Shown: in pieces, positions 34,362 to 43,642 of the stretch | How the letters are laid out: each line of letters begins with the position of its first letter | How positions within the stretch are numbered: position 1 is the stretch's first letter | Origin: Arthrobacter sp. AK04 | GTDB taxonomy: Bacteria > Actinomycetota > Actinomycetes > Actinomycetales > Micrococcaceae | DNA: 64,000 bases | Assembly (NCBI RefSeq): GCF_021129155.1 | Contig: NZ_JAJOMC010000003.1 | Span: 62,001-126,000 of the forward strand | Reading direction: 5' to 3' | Program-made: the position numbers and the translations under genes | Notes under the pieces: generated by a model | Database searches by the model: none | The model's input: only the letters and a program-made list of their open reading frames with translations | Told to the model about the DNA's origin: nothing

Positions 34362-35993
34362 ATGGACAAAGTCGTCCCCAACGAAATCCAGAAGCTTGAC
34401 GCACTTGTCGTGGGAGCAGGTTTCGGTGGAATTTACATGCTTCACAAACTTCGCAACGAGCTCGGGCTGGAAGCCGTAGCCATTGACCGGGCTGGAGGCG
34501 TTGGCGGCACCTGGTACTGGAACAAATACCCAGGCGCCCTTTCGGATTCCGAAAGCTTTGTCTACCAGTATTCCTTCGATCGCGAGCTTTACCAGGAGAC
34601 TCCGTGGGATACGAAGTACGTGCCCCAGGCCGAGATCCTCGCGTACTTGAACGGCGTCGTCGACAGGTACAGCTTGCGCGATCATATCCAGCTTGAAACC
34701 GGGATGACTGATGCCGAGTTCGACGAGGCCGCAGGCACCTGGACCGTGCGGACTGACCGCGGGGTCACATTCGAGACGCGTTTCCTTGTGACTGGCCTTG
34801 GCCTGCTCTCTGCCACAAACCTCCCGAAGTTCCCCGGAATGGAAACCTTCAAAGGCCGGCTAGTGCACACGGGTGCGTGGCCGGAGGACCTGGACCTCGC
34901 GGGCAAGCGGGTTGGCGTCATCGGCAACGGCTCCACGGGGAATCAGGTAATCACCGCCACAGCTCCCGTCGCAGCTCACTTGACTTCCTTCCAACGCACA
35001 CCCCAGTACAGCGTCCCTGCCGGCAACCGCAAGCTCACAGAGCAGGAGCAACGGGCCCACCGGGACAACTTCGAGGCAAATTGGGATCAAGTCCGCAACT
35101 CATCCGTGGCCATGGGCTTCGAAGAAAGCGCCACGCCTACCTTCAGCGTATCCCCCGAGGAACGGGAACGGATCTACCAGCGGACCTGGGAGGAAGGCGG
35201 AGGATTCCGCTTCATGTTCGAAACCTTCTCAGACATCGCCACAGACCCCGACGCCAACGAAGAGGCGGCGAAGTTCATCCGTCGCAAAATCGCCGAAATA
35301 GTCAAGGATCCAGAAACCCGCAGGAAGCTGACACCAACCGACCTGTACGCCCGCAGGCCATTGTGCGACTCCGGCTACTACGAAACGTTCAACCGGCCGA
35401 ACGTCTCCCTTGTGAACGTCAAGGAAAACCCGATCGAGCGCGTGACAGAACAAGGCATCGTCACAGCTGACGGCACCCTCCACGAACTCGACGTACTCAT
35501 CTGCGCGACTGGCTTCGACGCCGTGGACGGCAATTATGTTCGGGTCAACATCCGCGGACGTGCGGGCGAAACACTCAAGGAGCACTGGGCCGACGGACCA
35601 ACCAGCTACCTCGGAATGGCAACCAGCGGCTTTCCTAACATGTTCATGATCTTGGGACCGAACGGCCCGTTCACCAACCTTCCGCCGTCAATTGAGGCGC
35701 AGGTCGAGTGGATCAGCGACACCATCAACCACGTCGCCACGTCGGGAACGGGATGGATCGAGGCCAAAGCCGAAACGGAGTCGGACTGGACTGAAACCTG
35801 CTCAGACATCGCCCATCAGACGCTCTTCCCCCAGGCAGCCTCCTGGATCTTCGGTGCCAACATCCCAGGCAAGAAGCGCACCGTCATGTTCTACCTCGGC
35901 GGCATCAAACAGTACCGCTCCATCCTCGCCGACGAGGCTTCGAACAAGTACCCGAACTTCGCAACCGACGCGGACGTCTTGACCCCCGCCTAA
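34362..35993 (+). CDS. Baeyer-Villiger flavin monooxygenase (cyclohexanone-monooxygenase type)
   Basis: 543 residues. It has two Rossmann motifs (GAGFGG at 18-23 and GNGSTG at 188-193), GGVGGTWYWNKYPGALSD at 45-62, and the type I Baeyer-Villiger fingerprint FKGRLVHTGAWP at 163-174. It would convert a ketone to an ester or lactone with NADPH, O2 and FAD. AGAGGAGC precedes ATG 34362. It leads an operon with an aldehyde dehydrogenase and a zinc alcohol dehydrogenase. Substrate range (cyclic ketone, acetone-type ketone or other) cannot be fixed from sequence. Confidence 0.9.
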   Translation: MDKVVPNEIQKLDALVVGAGFGGIYMLHKLRNELGLEAVAIDRAGGVGGTWYWNKYPGALSDSESFVYQYSFDRELYQETPWDTKYVPQAEILAYLNGVVDRYSLRDHIQLETGMTDAEFDEAAGTWTVRTDRGVTFETRFLVTGLGLLSATNLPKFPGMETFKGRLVHTGAWPEDLDLAGKRVGVIGNGSTGNQVITATAPVAAHLTSFQRTPQYSVPAGNRKLTEQEQRAHRDNFEANWDQVRNSSVAMGFEESATPTFSVSPEERERIYQRTWEEGGGFRFMFETFSDIATDPDANEEAAKFIRRKIAEIVKDPETRRKLTPTDLYARRPLCDSGYYETFNRPNVSLVNVKENPIERVTEQGIVTADGTLHELDVLICATGFDAVDGNYVRVNIRGRAGETLKEHWADGPTSYLGMATSGFPNMFMILGPNGPFTNLPPSIEAQVEWISDTINHVATSGTGWIEAKAETESDWTETCSDIAHQTLFPQAASWIFGANIPGKKRTVMFYLGGIKQYRSILADEASNKYPNFATDADVLTPA

Positions 35994-36074
35994 TCAGCAC
36001 CGCCGCCGCCAGCCCGGGAAGGACATGGATAGCAGTCCTTCCCGGGCTGCCCACAGCACAATGAAAGTCTTTCA

Positions 36075-37445
36075 ATGAAGAAATACGCAACTGTCGATCC
36101 CACGAGCGGCAACGTAGTCCAGGAATTTGACAGCATGACCGACACAGAGGTTACCGCCTCCCTGAAGCGCTCCCACACCGCCTACAGGTCTTGGCACACC
36201 AAGGACCTCGCCGAACGCTGCGCCCTCCTGCAGCAGATAGCAGACCTCCACCGGCAACATTCCGTTGACCTTGCCAAGCTCATGACACTTGAGATGGGCA
36301 AACCAATCGTCCAGGCAAGGGCCGAAGTCGAACTGTCCGCAGCCATCTACGAGTACTACGCCACCTCAGGTGAAAAGTTGCTTGCTGATGAAGAACTCGA
36401 AATCGCGGGGGCCGGCCGGGCTCTAGTCCGGACAGCTCCCATAGGACCTCTCCTGGGCGTCATGCCGTGGAACTTTCCTTATTACCAGATGGCTCGGTTC
36501 GTGGCCCCTAACCTGCTTTTGGGAAACACGATACTGCTCAAGCACGCGAGCAACTGCCCGCAACAAGCACTACGCATTGAGGAAATCATTCGGGCCGCCG
36601 GTGCCCCGGAGGGCGTCTACCAAAACCTCTTCGCCACGTCAGGACAGGTAGCAGACCTCATCGCCAGCCCCGAGCTGCAGGGTGTGTCCCTTACTGGGTC
36701 GGAGCGCGCAGGCAGCGCCATTGGCGCGCAGGCTGGGCGGCACCTGAAAAAATGTGTCTTGGAGCTTGGCGGCTCAGATCCGTTCCTCGTACTTCCGGCA
36801 GCGGACGTTAAGAAAGCTGCCAGCGCTGCAGCGGCAGGTCGTTTCGGAAATGCCGGCCAGGCCTGCACGTCGTCGAAAAGGCTCATCATCGACAGCTCCA
36901 ACTGGGACTCTTTCCTTGAAGCTTTCCTGGCAGAGGCCAGCAAGTGGGAGTCCGGAGACCCTATGAGCGAAGACACCCGTCTCGGCCCTATGTCTTCAGT
37001 CCAGGCGCGGGCGGAACTCGCTGAACAAGTTGACGACGCAATCGCCAAGGGAGCGACCGTCCATATGGGCGGGACAATCCCGGAGGGCCGAGGAGCGTAC
37101 TACCCGGCTACTGTCCTTTCCAACGTCACGCCGGAAATGCGCGCCTACCGTGAAGAACTTTTCGGGCCCGTAGCAGTGCTCCACAAGGTCGAGTCCGTGG
37201 ATGAGGCTATCAGCCTGGCCAACGATACGCCCTTCGGCCTCGGCAGCGCGGTGTTCACGAATGACGAAGCGCAGGCCGCCTACGTCACCGACCGCCTCGA
37301 AGTAGGCATGGTGGGAATCAACACCACCATCAAGAGTGCCCCGGACCTGCCCTTCGGTGGAGTCAAGAGCTCCGGAATCGGCCGCGAACTGGGCAAGTAC
37401 GGCCTTAGCGAGTTTGCCAACAAAAAGCTTGTCCGCACTGTCTAA
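36075..37445 (+). CDS. NAD(P)-dependent aldehyde dehydrogenase (succinate-semialdehyde type)
   Basis: 456 residues. Catalytic Cys in GNAGQACTSSKR (about residue 267), general-base Glu in CVLELGGSDP (about residue 233), and MPWNFPYYQMAR for cofactor/substrate. Length and sequence fit the GabD/YneI group that oxidises omega-semialdehydes. It lies 81 bp after the monooxygenase gene with GAAAG as ribosome site. It could oxidise the semialdehyde formed after ester or lactone opening and alcohol oxidation. Confidence 0.87.
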   Translation: MKKYATVDPTSGNVVQEFDSMTDTEVTASLKRSHTAYRSWHTKDLAERCALLQQIADLHRQHSVDLAKLMTLEMGKPIVQARAEVELSAAIYEYYATSGEKLLADEELEIAGAGRALVRTAPIGPLLGVMPWNFPYYQMARFVAPNLLLGNTILLKHASNCPQQALRIEEIIRAAGAPEGVYQNLFATSGQVADLIASPELQGVSLTGSERAGSAIGAQAGRHLKKCVLELGGSDPFLVLPAADVKKAASAAAAGRFGNAGQACTSSKRLIIDSSNWDSFLEAFLAEASKWESGDPMSEDTRLGPMSSVQARAELAEQVDDAIAKGATVHMGGTIPEGRGAYYPATVLSNVTPEMRAYREELFGPVAVLHKVESVDEAISLANDTPFGLGSAVFTNDEAQAAYVTDRLEVGMVGINTTIKSAPDLPFGGVKSSGIGRELGKYGLSEFANKKLVRTV

Positions 37446-37473
37446 AATTGAACACCAAATCCTAGGAGGCGCA

Positions 37474-38523
37474 ATGCGCGCAGCGGTCTACTACGGCAAA
37501 AACAAAGTCGAAATCGAAGACGTTCCAGAACCCACTCCAGGCGAGGGCCAAGTAAAGATCAAAGTCAGCCGCAACGGCATATGTGGCACCGACCTTCACG
37601 AATACTACGACGGGCCAATCTTCATCCCGCCGAGCGAGCCGCACCCGCTCACAGGGAAGTGCCTGCCCTTGACGTTGGGCCATGAATTCTCTGGCGTCGT
37701 CACCGAGGTGGGGCGGAACGTCACGGATATTCGCCAGGGTGACCGCGTCGTCGTCGAGCCAATCTACCGGTGCGGCGAGTGTCGCCCTTGTAGAACGGGC
37801 CATTACAACCTGTGCAACGTGATCGGTTTCCATGGGTTGATGGCCGACGGCGGAATGGCAGAGTACACCGTGGTTCCCAGCAACCAGGTCCATAAACTCC
37901 CCGATAATGTCTCACTCGAGATGGGCGCACTCGTCGAGCCGATGTCCGTCGCCTACCATGCGGCGACCCTTGGAGAAGTCAACGATCAAAGCAGGGCGCT
38001 GATCTACGGAGCAGGCCCCATTGGCATCGGTCTCTGGTTTGCCCTGCGCGGGATGGGACTCACAGAAATTGACGTGATTGAGCCCTCCGAGACCCGCCGT
38101 AGGTCCATCGAGGCCCTCGGTGCACGTACATTAGACCCGACCAAGGAGGACGTGACTGCCCTTGTTGCTGAGCGGACCAAGGGAGATGGCGTGGACGCCG
38201 CTTTCGACGCTGCGGGAGTTGCTCCTGCCGTTCAGTCTGCCCTCGAATGCCTCGGCGAACGTCGTCCGCTCATTAGCGTAGCCATTTACGAAAAGCCTCT
38301 GCCGACCCCTCTGATCAACCTCGTTCTCAGAGAGCGTCGCATCCAAGGCACTATCTGCTACACCGGGGCGGACTACTCTGCAGTCATCGATCTCATGGAG
38401 AAGGACCATTACAACACCACCGGGTGGGTTGAAGACGTTCCCCTTACCGGAGTCATCGAGCAGGGTTTCGAGCAACTCCGCGCGGGCCAGAAGATGAAGC
38501 TGCTGGTCGACCCCGCCAACTGA
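37474..38523 (+). CDS. zinc-dependent alcohol dehydrogenase (2,3-butanediol-dehydrogenase-like)
   Basis: 349 residues. Zinc ligands C37 and H70/E71, structural cysteines C100, C103, C106 and C114, and the nucleotide motif GAGPIG near residue 178. ATG 37474 is chosen because AGGAGG stands 6 bp upstream; the longer in-frame start at 37336 lies inside the aldehyde dehydrogenase gene. It ends the monooxygenase operon just before a strong terminator. It could make the ketone for the monooxygenase or oxidise the hydroxy acid from its product. Confidence 0.87.
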   Translation: MRAAVYYGKNKVEIEDVPEPTPGEGQVKIKVSRNGICGTDLHEYYDGPIFIPPSEPHPLTGKCLPLTLGHEFSGVVTEVGRNVTDIRQGDRVVVEPIYRCGECRPCRTGHYNLCNVIGFHGLMADGGMAEYTVVPSNQVHKLPDNVSLEMGALVEPMSVAYHAATLGEVNDQSRALIYGAGPIGIGLWFALRGMGLTEIDVIEPSETRRRSIEALGARTLDPTKEDVTALVAERTKGDGVDAAFDAAGVAPAVQSALECLGERRPLISVAIYEKPLPTPLINLVLRERRIQGTICYTGADYSAVIDLMEKDHYNTTGWVEDVPLTGVIEQGFEQLRAGQKMKLLVDPAN

Positions 38524-38561
38524 TCCCTGAACAGTCACGTAGGTATCGACTGCCAAAACTG

Positions 38562-38590
38562 AGGCTGGACCCGTCTATCGGGTCCAGCCT
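38562..38590 (+). terminator. rho-independent terminator of the monooxygenase operon
   Basis: 11-bp perfect stem (38562-38572 with 38580-38590), 7-nt loop, followed by TCCGTTTT. Confidence 0.85.
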
Positions 38591-38602
38591 TCCGTTTTGC
38601 GG

Positions 38603-38650
38603 GAATACCTCGGCTGCCACCCGGGGAAGCTTCAGGAATAGAATACCTCG
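38603..38650. promoter_or_regulatory. direct repeat GAATACCTCG x2, putative operator
   Basis: GAATACCTCG at 38603-38612 and 38641-38650, upstream of the isochorismatase-like gene. The ATACCTCG core is identical to the two boxes at the PadR gene (24001-24008, 24033-24040). Confidence 0.45.
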
Positions 38651-38707
38651 AATCGTTAGTTGTAGATTAAAGCAACCCCCAAGCAATAACTTCACTAGGA
38701 GATACCC

Positions 38708-39316
38708 ATGGACACCGCTCCCCTCGACGCCAACAAGACTGCACTGCTACTGATAGACCTTCAGAACGACAACGTGCATCCAGATGGGGCGTTCGCCTCC
38801 TTTGGAGCCGCTGACCATGCACGCGAGCAGAACCTGGTGCCAAACGTCAGGCAGTTACTCCATTGGGCACGTAATCAATCCATGCCGGTAATCCACAACC
38901 GCATCGTCTTTTACCCGGGTGGCGACTTTGGCGGAACCAACGCCCCCATCTTTCGCATGATCGGACCCGAGTCGCTCAAGCTGGGATCCTGGGGTGCTGA
39001 CGCGCTTGAAGGGGTAGAGGCGCAGGCGGGTGAGCCTGTCCTCCTCCGCAACCGGATGAGCAGTTTTAACGGCACCGGGCTGGATGTACTCTTGCGGAAT
39101 TCCGGAGTTACTACCGTGGTAGTGGCAGGCGTATGGACGAACATGGCAGTGGAACATACCGTTCGTGACGCAGCGGACCACGGCTACCGCGCCATTCTCG
39201 TGACAGATGCAACCTCGAGCATTAACGCTGACTGGCACGAGGCCGCATTGAATTACGCGCTGACCAACATTGCCGAATTTCAGTCAACAGCGCAGGTAGC
39301 CGGGACCGCGGCGTGA
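38708..39316 (+). CDS. isochorismatase-fold hydrolase-like protein lacking the catalytic Cys
   Basis: 202 residues of the cysteine-hydrolase (isochorismatase) fold. The catalytic Asp is in LLIDLQND (about residue 17), and the characteristic loop reads VAGVWTNMAVEHTVRDAADHGY. In amidohydrolase members the position of Ala in TNMAVEHT is the nucleophilic Cys. Its replacement recalls true isochorismatases (PhzD type), which need no Cys, so hydrolysis of an enol-ether or another non-thioester mechanism is possible. AGGAG precedes ATG 38708. Downstream lies a decayed esterase gene. Substrate unknown. Confidence 0.72.
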   Translation: MDTAPLDANKTALLLIDLQNDNVHPDGAFASFGAADHAREQNLVPNVRQLLHWARNQSMPVIHNRIVFYPGGDFGGTNAPIFRMIGPESLKLGSWGADALEGVEAQAGEPVLLRNRMSSFNGTGLDVLLRNSGVTTVVVAGVWTNMAVEHTVRDAADHGYRAILVTDATSSINADWHEAALNYALTNIAEFQSTAQVAGTAA

Positions 39317-39320
39317 GCAT

Positions 39321-39951
39321 ATGTTCCGGAGCGACCGCCACGTGGCAGTCCCGGATGATCCCCACAAGCCCCTGGTGGTTTTGCTGCACGGGAGGGGGTA
39401 GCGCGAAACGGGCATCATAACGCTGGCAGACCGTCTCCCTGCCGGTCCAAGCTACGGTGGCCGTGCGTGCACCCCTTGCAGAGGGCAGTGGATTTGCCTG
39501 GTTCGCTAACCGTGGCGTCGGCCGCCCAGTGACCGAGTCCCTAAAGGAGACCATGAGATGGTTCAGGGACTGGATGAAAGACGTCGCCCCTGCCACGCGG
39601 CCAGTCATCCTTGTCGGCTTTAGCGGTGGTGCCGCCTTTGCCGGCGGACTTTTGCTGGATGATCCCGAACGGTACGCAGGCGGGGCAATTCTCTACGGAA
39701 CGCTGCCTTTCGGGGCTGGCGTGCCCACATCTCCGCACCGGCTCGGTGGACTTGGTGCAGCGACGACAGCCGCCCGCTCGGCTGGAGGACACGGCATTGT
39801 TCGTGCTGATGTCACCGCGTTATCGACCTGGATTAGTGCCCTGCTGTACGGGAGCCAGACATCCGATCAACAAGCCCCATTTATAAAGAAAATGCATGAA
39901 TGGTTGCCCAATAAATATTGGACGTCACATGCAGTCGAAGCAGATACTTGA
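39321..39951 (+). pseudogene. decayed carboxylesterase/phospholipase-type alpha/beta hydrolase
   Basis: From ATG 39321 the frame reads MFRSDRHVAVPDDPHKPLVV and LLHGRG, then meets an in-frame TAG at about 39399. Homologous sense continues (ETGIITLADRLPAG), a +1 shift occurs near 39456, and the frame from 39457 gives RAPLAEGSGFAWF, the nucleophile motif GFSGG and LLLDDPERYAGGAILYG. After RLGGL, homology is lost again. The family normally works as one uninterrupted gene of about 200 codons. It sits where an esterase or lactonase for the monooxygenase product would be expected, so that step may be supplied elsewhere or lost. Confidence 0.65.
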
Positions 39952-39972
39952 GTAACGACGAAAGGAATTTCC

Positions 39973-40431
39973 ATGGCATATCTTCGCCTCCACCACGTGA
40001 ACGTCACCTCGGATGACATGCATTCCCTCAGCGATTTTTACCGTGATGCACTCGGATTGCCGTTGCTGCCTTCGCCGAAAATGATCGCAACCACCCATGC
40101 GGCTGACGCCGGCGTCACGGACGGCGACGCCGAGTGGGAAGAAGGCGCGCGCTTTTTCGAAGCCGGCGATCCCGAAGAACTTCAGGTCCACGCCACCCGG
40201 CGGCAGGCTTACCTCGCCCTGCAGGAGGGCCACTCTGTAAACCCCCTCGTCGGGGGACACTTCGCTTTCCGAACCGATGACATCGAAGCTATCAAAGCTC
40301 GGCTGACGGAGCACAACATCCCCTTCGATGATTGGGGCATTTGGTCCGTTGAAGGATGGCACCAGATCTTCCTGACTGATCCTGCCGGCAACATGATCGA
40401 GATTCACCAGGTAAAAGAAGTGGAAAAGTAG
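39973..40431 (+). CDS. VOC-family (glyoxalase/dioxygenase-fold) protein
   Basis: 152 residues. It has the N-terminal LRLHHVNVTSDDMHSLSDFYRDALGL (metal His near residue 7) and the C-terminal WHQIFLTDPAGNMIEIHQ with a second His and the ligand Glu. This is the bleomycin-resistance/glyoxalase I/extradiol fold. A lyase, isomerase or binding role is possible. GAAAGGAA precedes ATG 39973. It stands after the decayed esterase at the end of the plus-strand block. Confidence 0.75.
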   Translation: MAYLRLHHVNVTSDDMHSLSDFYRDALGLPLLPSPKMIATTHAADAGVTDGDAEWEEGARFFEAGDPEELQVHATRRQAYLALQEGHSVNPLVGGHFAFRTDDIEAIKARLTEHNIPFDDWGIWSVEGWHQIFLTDPAGNMIEIHQVKEVEK

Positions 40432-40879
40432 GCCGAGTAGGTCCGCCCACCAACTGAACCGGCGGGCATTGCGACTTTCCCCCTAAGTCGCAACGACCGC
40501 CTTCCTTTAACAGCCGCTGCCGCAATGGCCGTCTGAACGGCCGCGCCCGCGTAAGGATGACGATTCGTGCGCTTAGACTCCTGAACGCGCCGGTCTTGGG
40601 GTCAGGGCCAGCTAGAGGTCGAGAACGAGTTTCGACGTTTTTGCACGCGATACACAGATCATCATGACTTCATTGGCCCTGAAGACAAACAGCGACATCT
40701 CGTGGCATGTGGCAATGCAAGGGAGAAGCCGGCCCTGGTTATGCTGCATCGGTAATGAGAGCAAGAGTGCTTCCTGTCAATCGTGCTCTGAGGACGCCCA
40801 AAAAGCCCCTGCCCGCACTAGAGAGACTGAGCTCTGCCGCATGAGAGGCATCTGTGGAACTCCCCTAAACGCTCAAGGG
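40432..40879. other. convergent intergenic region
   Basis: 448 bp between the convergent VOC and thioesterase genes. It contains a 9-bp hairpin (40469-40477 with 40485-40493, no U-tract), perhaps a terminator. I see no coding region; a long plus-strand open frame starting at 40664 runs antisense through the next genes and is not credible. Confidence 0.45.
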
Positions 40880-41326
40880 TTATACGCTCACCGTCGGTCC
40901 GGAAGAGTCCATCAGGTGCTGAGTCGGGATCCTGTCCCGGTCATATGTGATGTCATGATACCCGTGGGGCTCAGGGCGTCCTGCGGCGTCAAGGTTGACG
41001 AACACTATCTCCTCGATGGTCAGAATGCTCTGCCTGGTAATCATGTTTCGGACTTCGGCCCTCATGGCCAAGGAGGTACGACCGAAGCGAGTTGCAGTCA
41101 GACCCATTTCGATCAGGTCCCCTTGCACCGCGGAGCTGACGAAATTGATCTCGGAGATGTACTTCGTAACGGCGCGACCGTTGCCCAACTGGATTATGGC
41201 GTAGATGGCCGCTTCTTCATCAATCCACTTGAGCAGGCTCCCGCCAAACAGGGTGCCGTTTGCATTCAGGTCCTCCGGCCGCACCCATTTCCGGGTGCGG
41301 AAACTAATATCAGCAGCTCGCGTCAT
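40880..41326 (-). CDS. acyl-CoA thioesterase (hotdog fold, YciA/BACH-like)
   Basis: 148 residues. The hotdog signature NANGTLFGGSLLKWIDEEAA (about 19-38) is typical of acyl-CoA thioesterases that release CoA from acyl groups. ATG 41326 overlaps the upstream gene's stop (ATGA), so it is coupled to the small protein at 41323-41595; the longer frame from 41449 lies within that gene. It is the last gene of the minus-strand operon and may recycle CoA from dead-end intermediates. Confidence 0.83.
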   Translation of the reverse strand: MTRAADISFRTRKWVRPEDLNANGTLFGGSLLKWIDEEAAIYAIIQLGNGRAVTKYISEINFVSSAVQGDLIEMGLTATRFGRTSLAMRAEVRNMITRQSILTIEEIVFVNLDAAGRPEPHGYHDITYDRDRIPTQHLMDSSGPTVSV

Positions 41327-41595
41327 TGGAGGTACGGCAACCTTCGGATCGAATGCTCTTGGACGTCCAGTAACCTTCGTTCCCCCGCATCCGTGCGGAC
41401 CCAAGCGACCCCAAGCTCCGGAGCTATTTCCTCCAACGTTCCACCCCATTCGACCACGCTACGATCATCGAAGACCTCCACTGGGTCACCAACGGCGAGT
41501 GAAAGCATGAATGCAAACTCGCTTTCGGCAAGTTCGGCCTTCGTCATTCGTCCGGATTTGTTTGGTAGTGAATACCCGTACGCATCCTGGTCCAT
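41323..41595 (-). CDS. small hypothetical protein, paralogue of the 10.5 kb protein
   Basis: 90 residues starting MDQDAYGYSLPNKSGRMTKA. The C-terminal half aligns with the protein at 10474-10743 (shared pattern G-T-hydrophobic-xx-IAPE-x-G-xx-W and GER[KR]L[VL]D). Probably a small beta-barrel domain with an unknown role. It starts 10 bp after the thiolase stop and overlaps the thioesterase start by 4 bp, so it belongs to the operon. Confidence 0.6.
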   Translation of the reverse strand: MDQDAYGYSLPNKSGRMTKAELAESEFAFMLSLAVGDPVEVFDDRSVVEWGGTLEEIAPELGVAWVRTDAGERRLLDVQEHSIRRLPYLQ

Positions 41596-41605
41596 CTTGC
41601 GTGCC

Positions 41606-42816
<1,211 letters not shown>

Positions 42817-42864
42817 GATGGTCCTTAGTTCTTTTCTGTTGTCCGCGGCTGGCCGTTGGAGGGC

Positions 42865-43608
42865 TTAGATGTTGCGACCACCGGCGATCTCCAGCACGGT
42901 GCCCGTCATGTAGCTTGAGAGGTCGCTGGCGAGGAACAGAATTACCGACGCGACCTCGTCTGGTTCGCCGAAGCGCCCGAGCGGCACCTCAGACAGCCTG
43001 GCCTCGAGAACTTCGGGCTTCATGGATTCGATCAAGGCCGTACGAATGATGCCCGGCTGGACAGCGTTGACACGGACATTGGCGAAGCCAACTTCCTTTG
43101 CGGCGGCTTTTGTAAGGCCCACAATGCCTGCCTTTGCCGAGCTGTAGTTGGTCTGCCCTGGGTTCCCGACCTTGCCGGAAATTGAGGACACGTTGATGAT
43201 GGATCCACCTTGTGGCTGCTCCCGCATGATGCCGGCAGCAGCGCGCGTGCCGAGCCAGGCTCCCTTGAGATGGACTGAGATCACGGCGTCGAAATCGTCT
43301 TCGGACATCTTCCGCATGGTGGCATCGCGCGTAAAACCTGCGTTGTTGACCCAGACGTCGAGGCCGCCGAAGTTATCGCGTGCTGCCAGCGCAAGAGCCT
43401 CGACGTCATCGGCCGACGTCACGTTGCATCCGATCCCAACTGCTCGGTTGCCGATACCCAGTCCGGCCGCCGCTTTGGCCGCTTGTTCGGCGTCAAGGTC
43501 ACCGATGACCACGTTGGCGCCTTCCCGCGCGAATGACACCGCGGTGGCCAGTCCGAGGCCGTTCGCGCCGCCTGTTATTACGGCTGTTCGATTCTTCAGC
43601 AGTTCCAT
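42865..43608 (-). CDS. 3-oxoacyl-[ACP]/hydroxyacyl-CoA reductase-type SDR (FabG-like)
   Basis: 247 residues. GGANGLG cofactor motif (about 12-18), NNAG, catalytic Ser in NVSSISG, and YSSAKAG with Tyr/Lys near residue 153. It ends with a typical [14 protein letters not shown] segment. ATG 43608 is preferred (GGAG 7 bp upstream) over 43722, which overlaps the cyclase gene. It would interconvert a hydroxyl and keto group on a pathway intermediate within the minus-strand operon. Confidence 0.86.
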   Translation of the reverse strand: MELLKNRTAVITGGANGLGLATAVSFAREGANVVIGDLDAEQAAKAAAGLGIGNRAVGIGCNVTSADDVEALALAARDNFGGLDVWVNNAGFTRDATMRKMSEDDFDAVISVHLKGAWLGTRAAAGIMREQPQGGSIINVSSISGKVGNPGQTNYSSAKAGIVGLTKAAAKEVGFANVRVNAVQPGIIRTALIESMKPEVLEARLSEVPLGRFGEPDEVASVILFLASDLSSYMTGTVLEIAGGRNI

Positions 43609-43642
43609 ATGCTTCTCCATCTCAGTTGTGTCTCTCGGGCCG

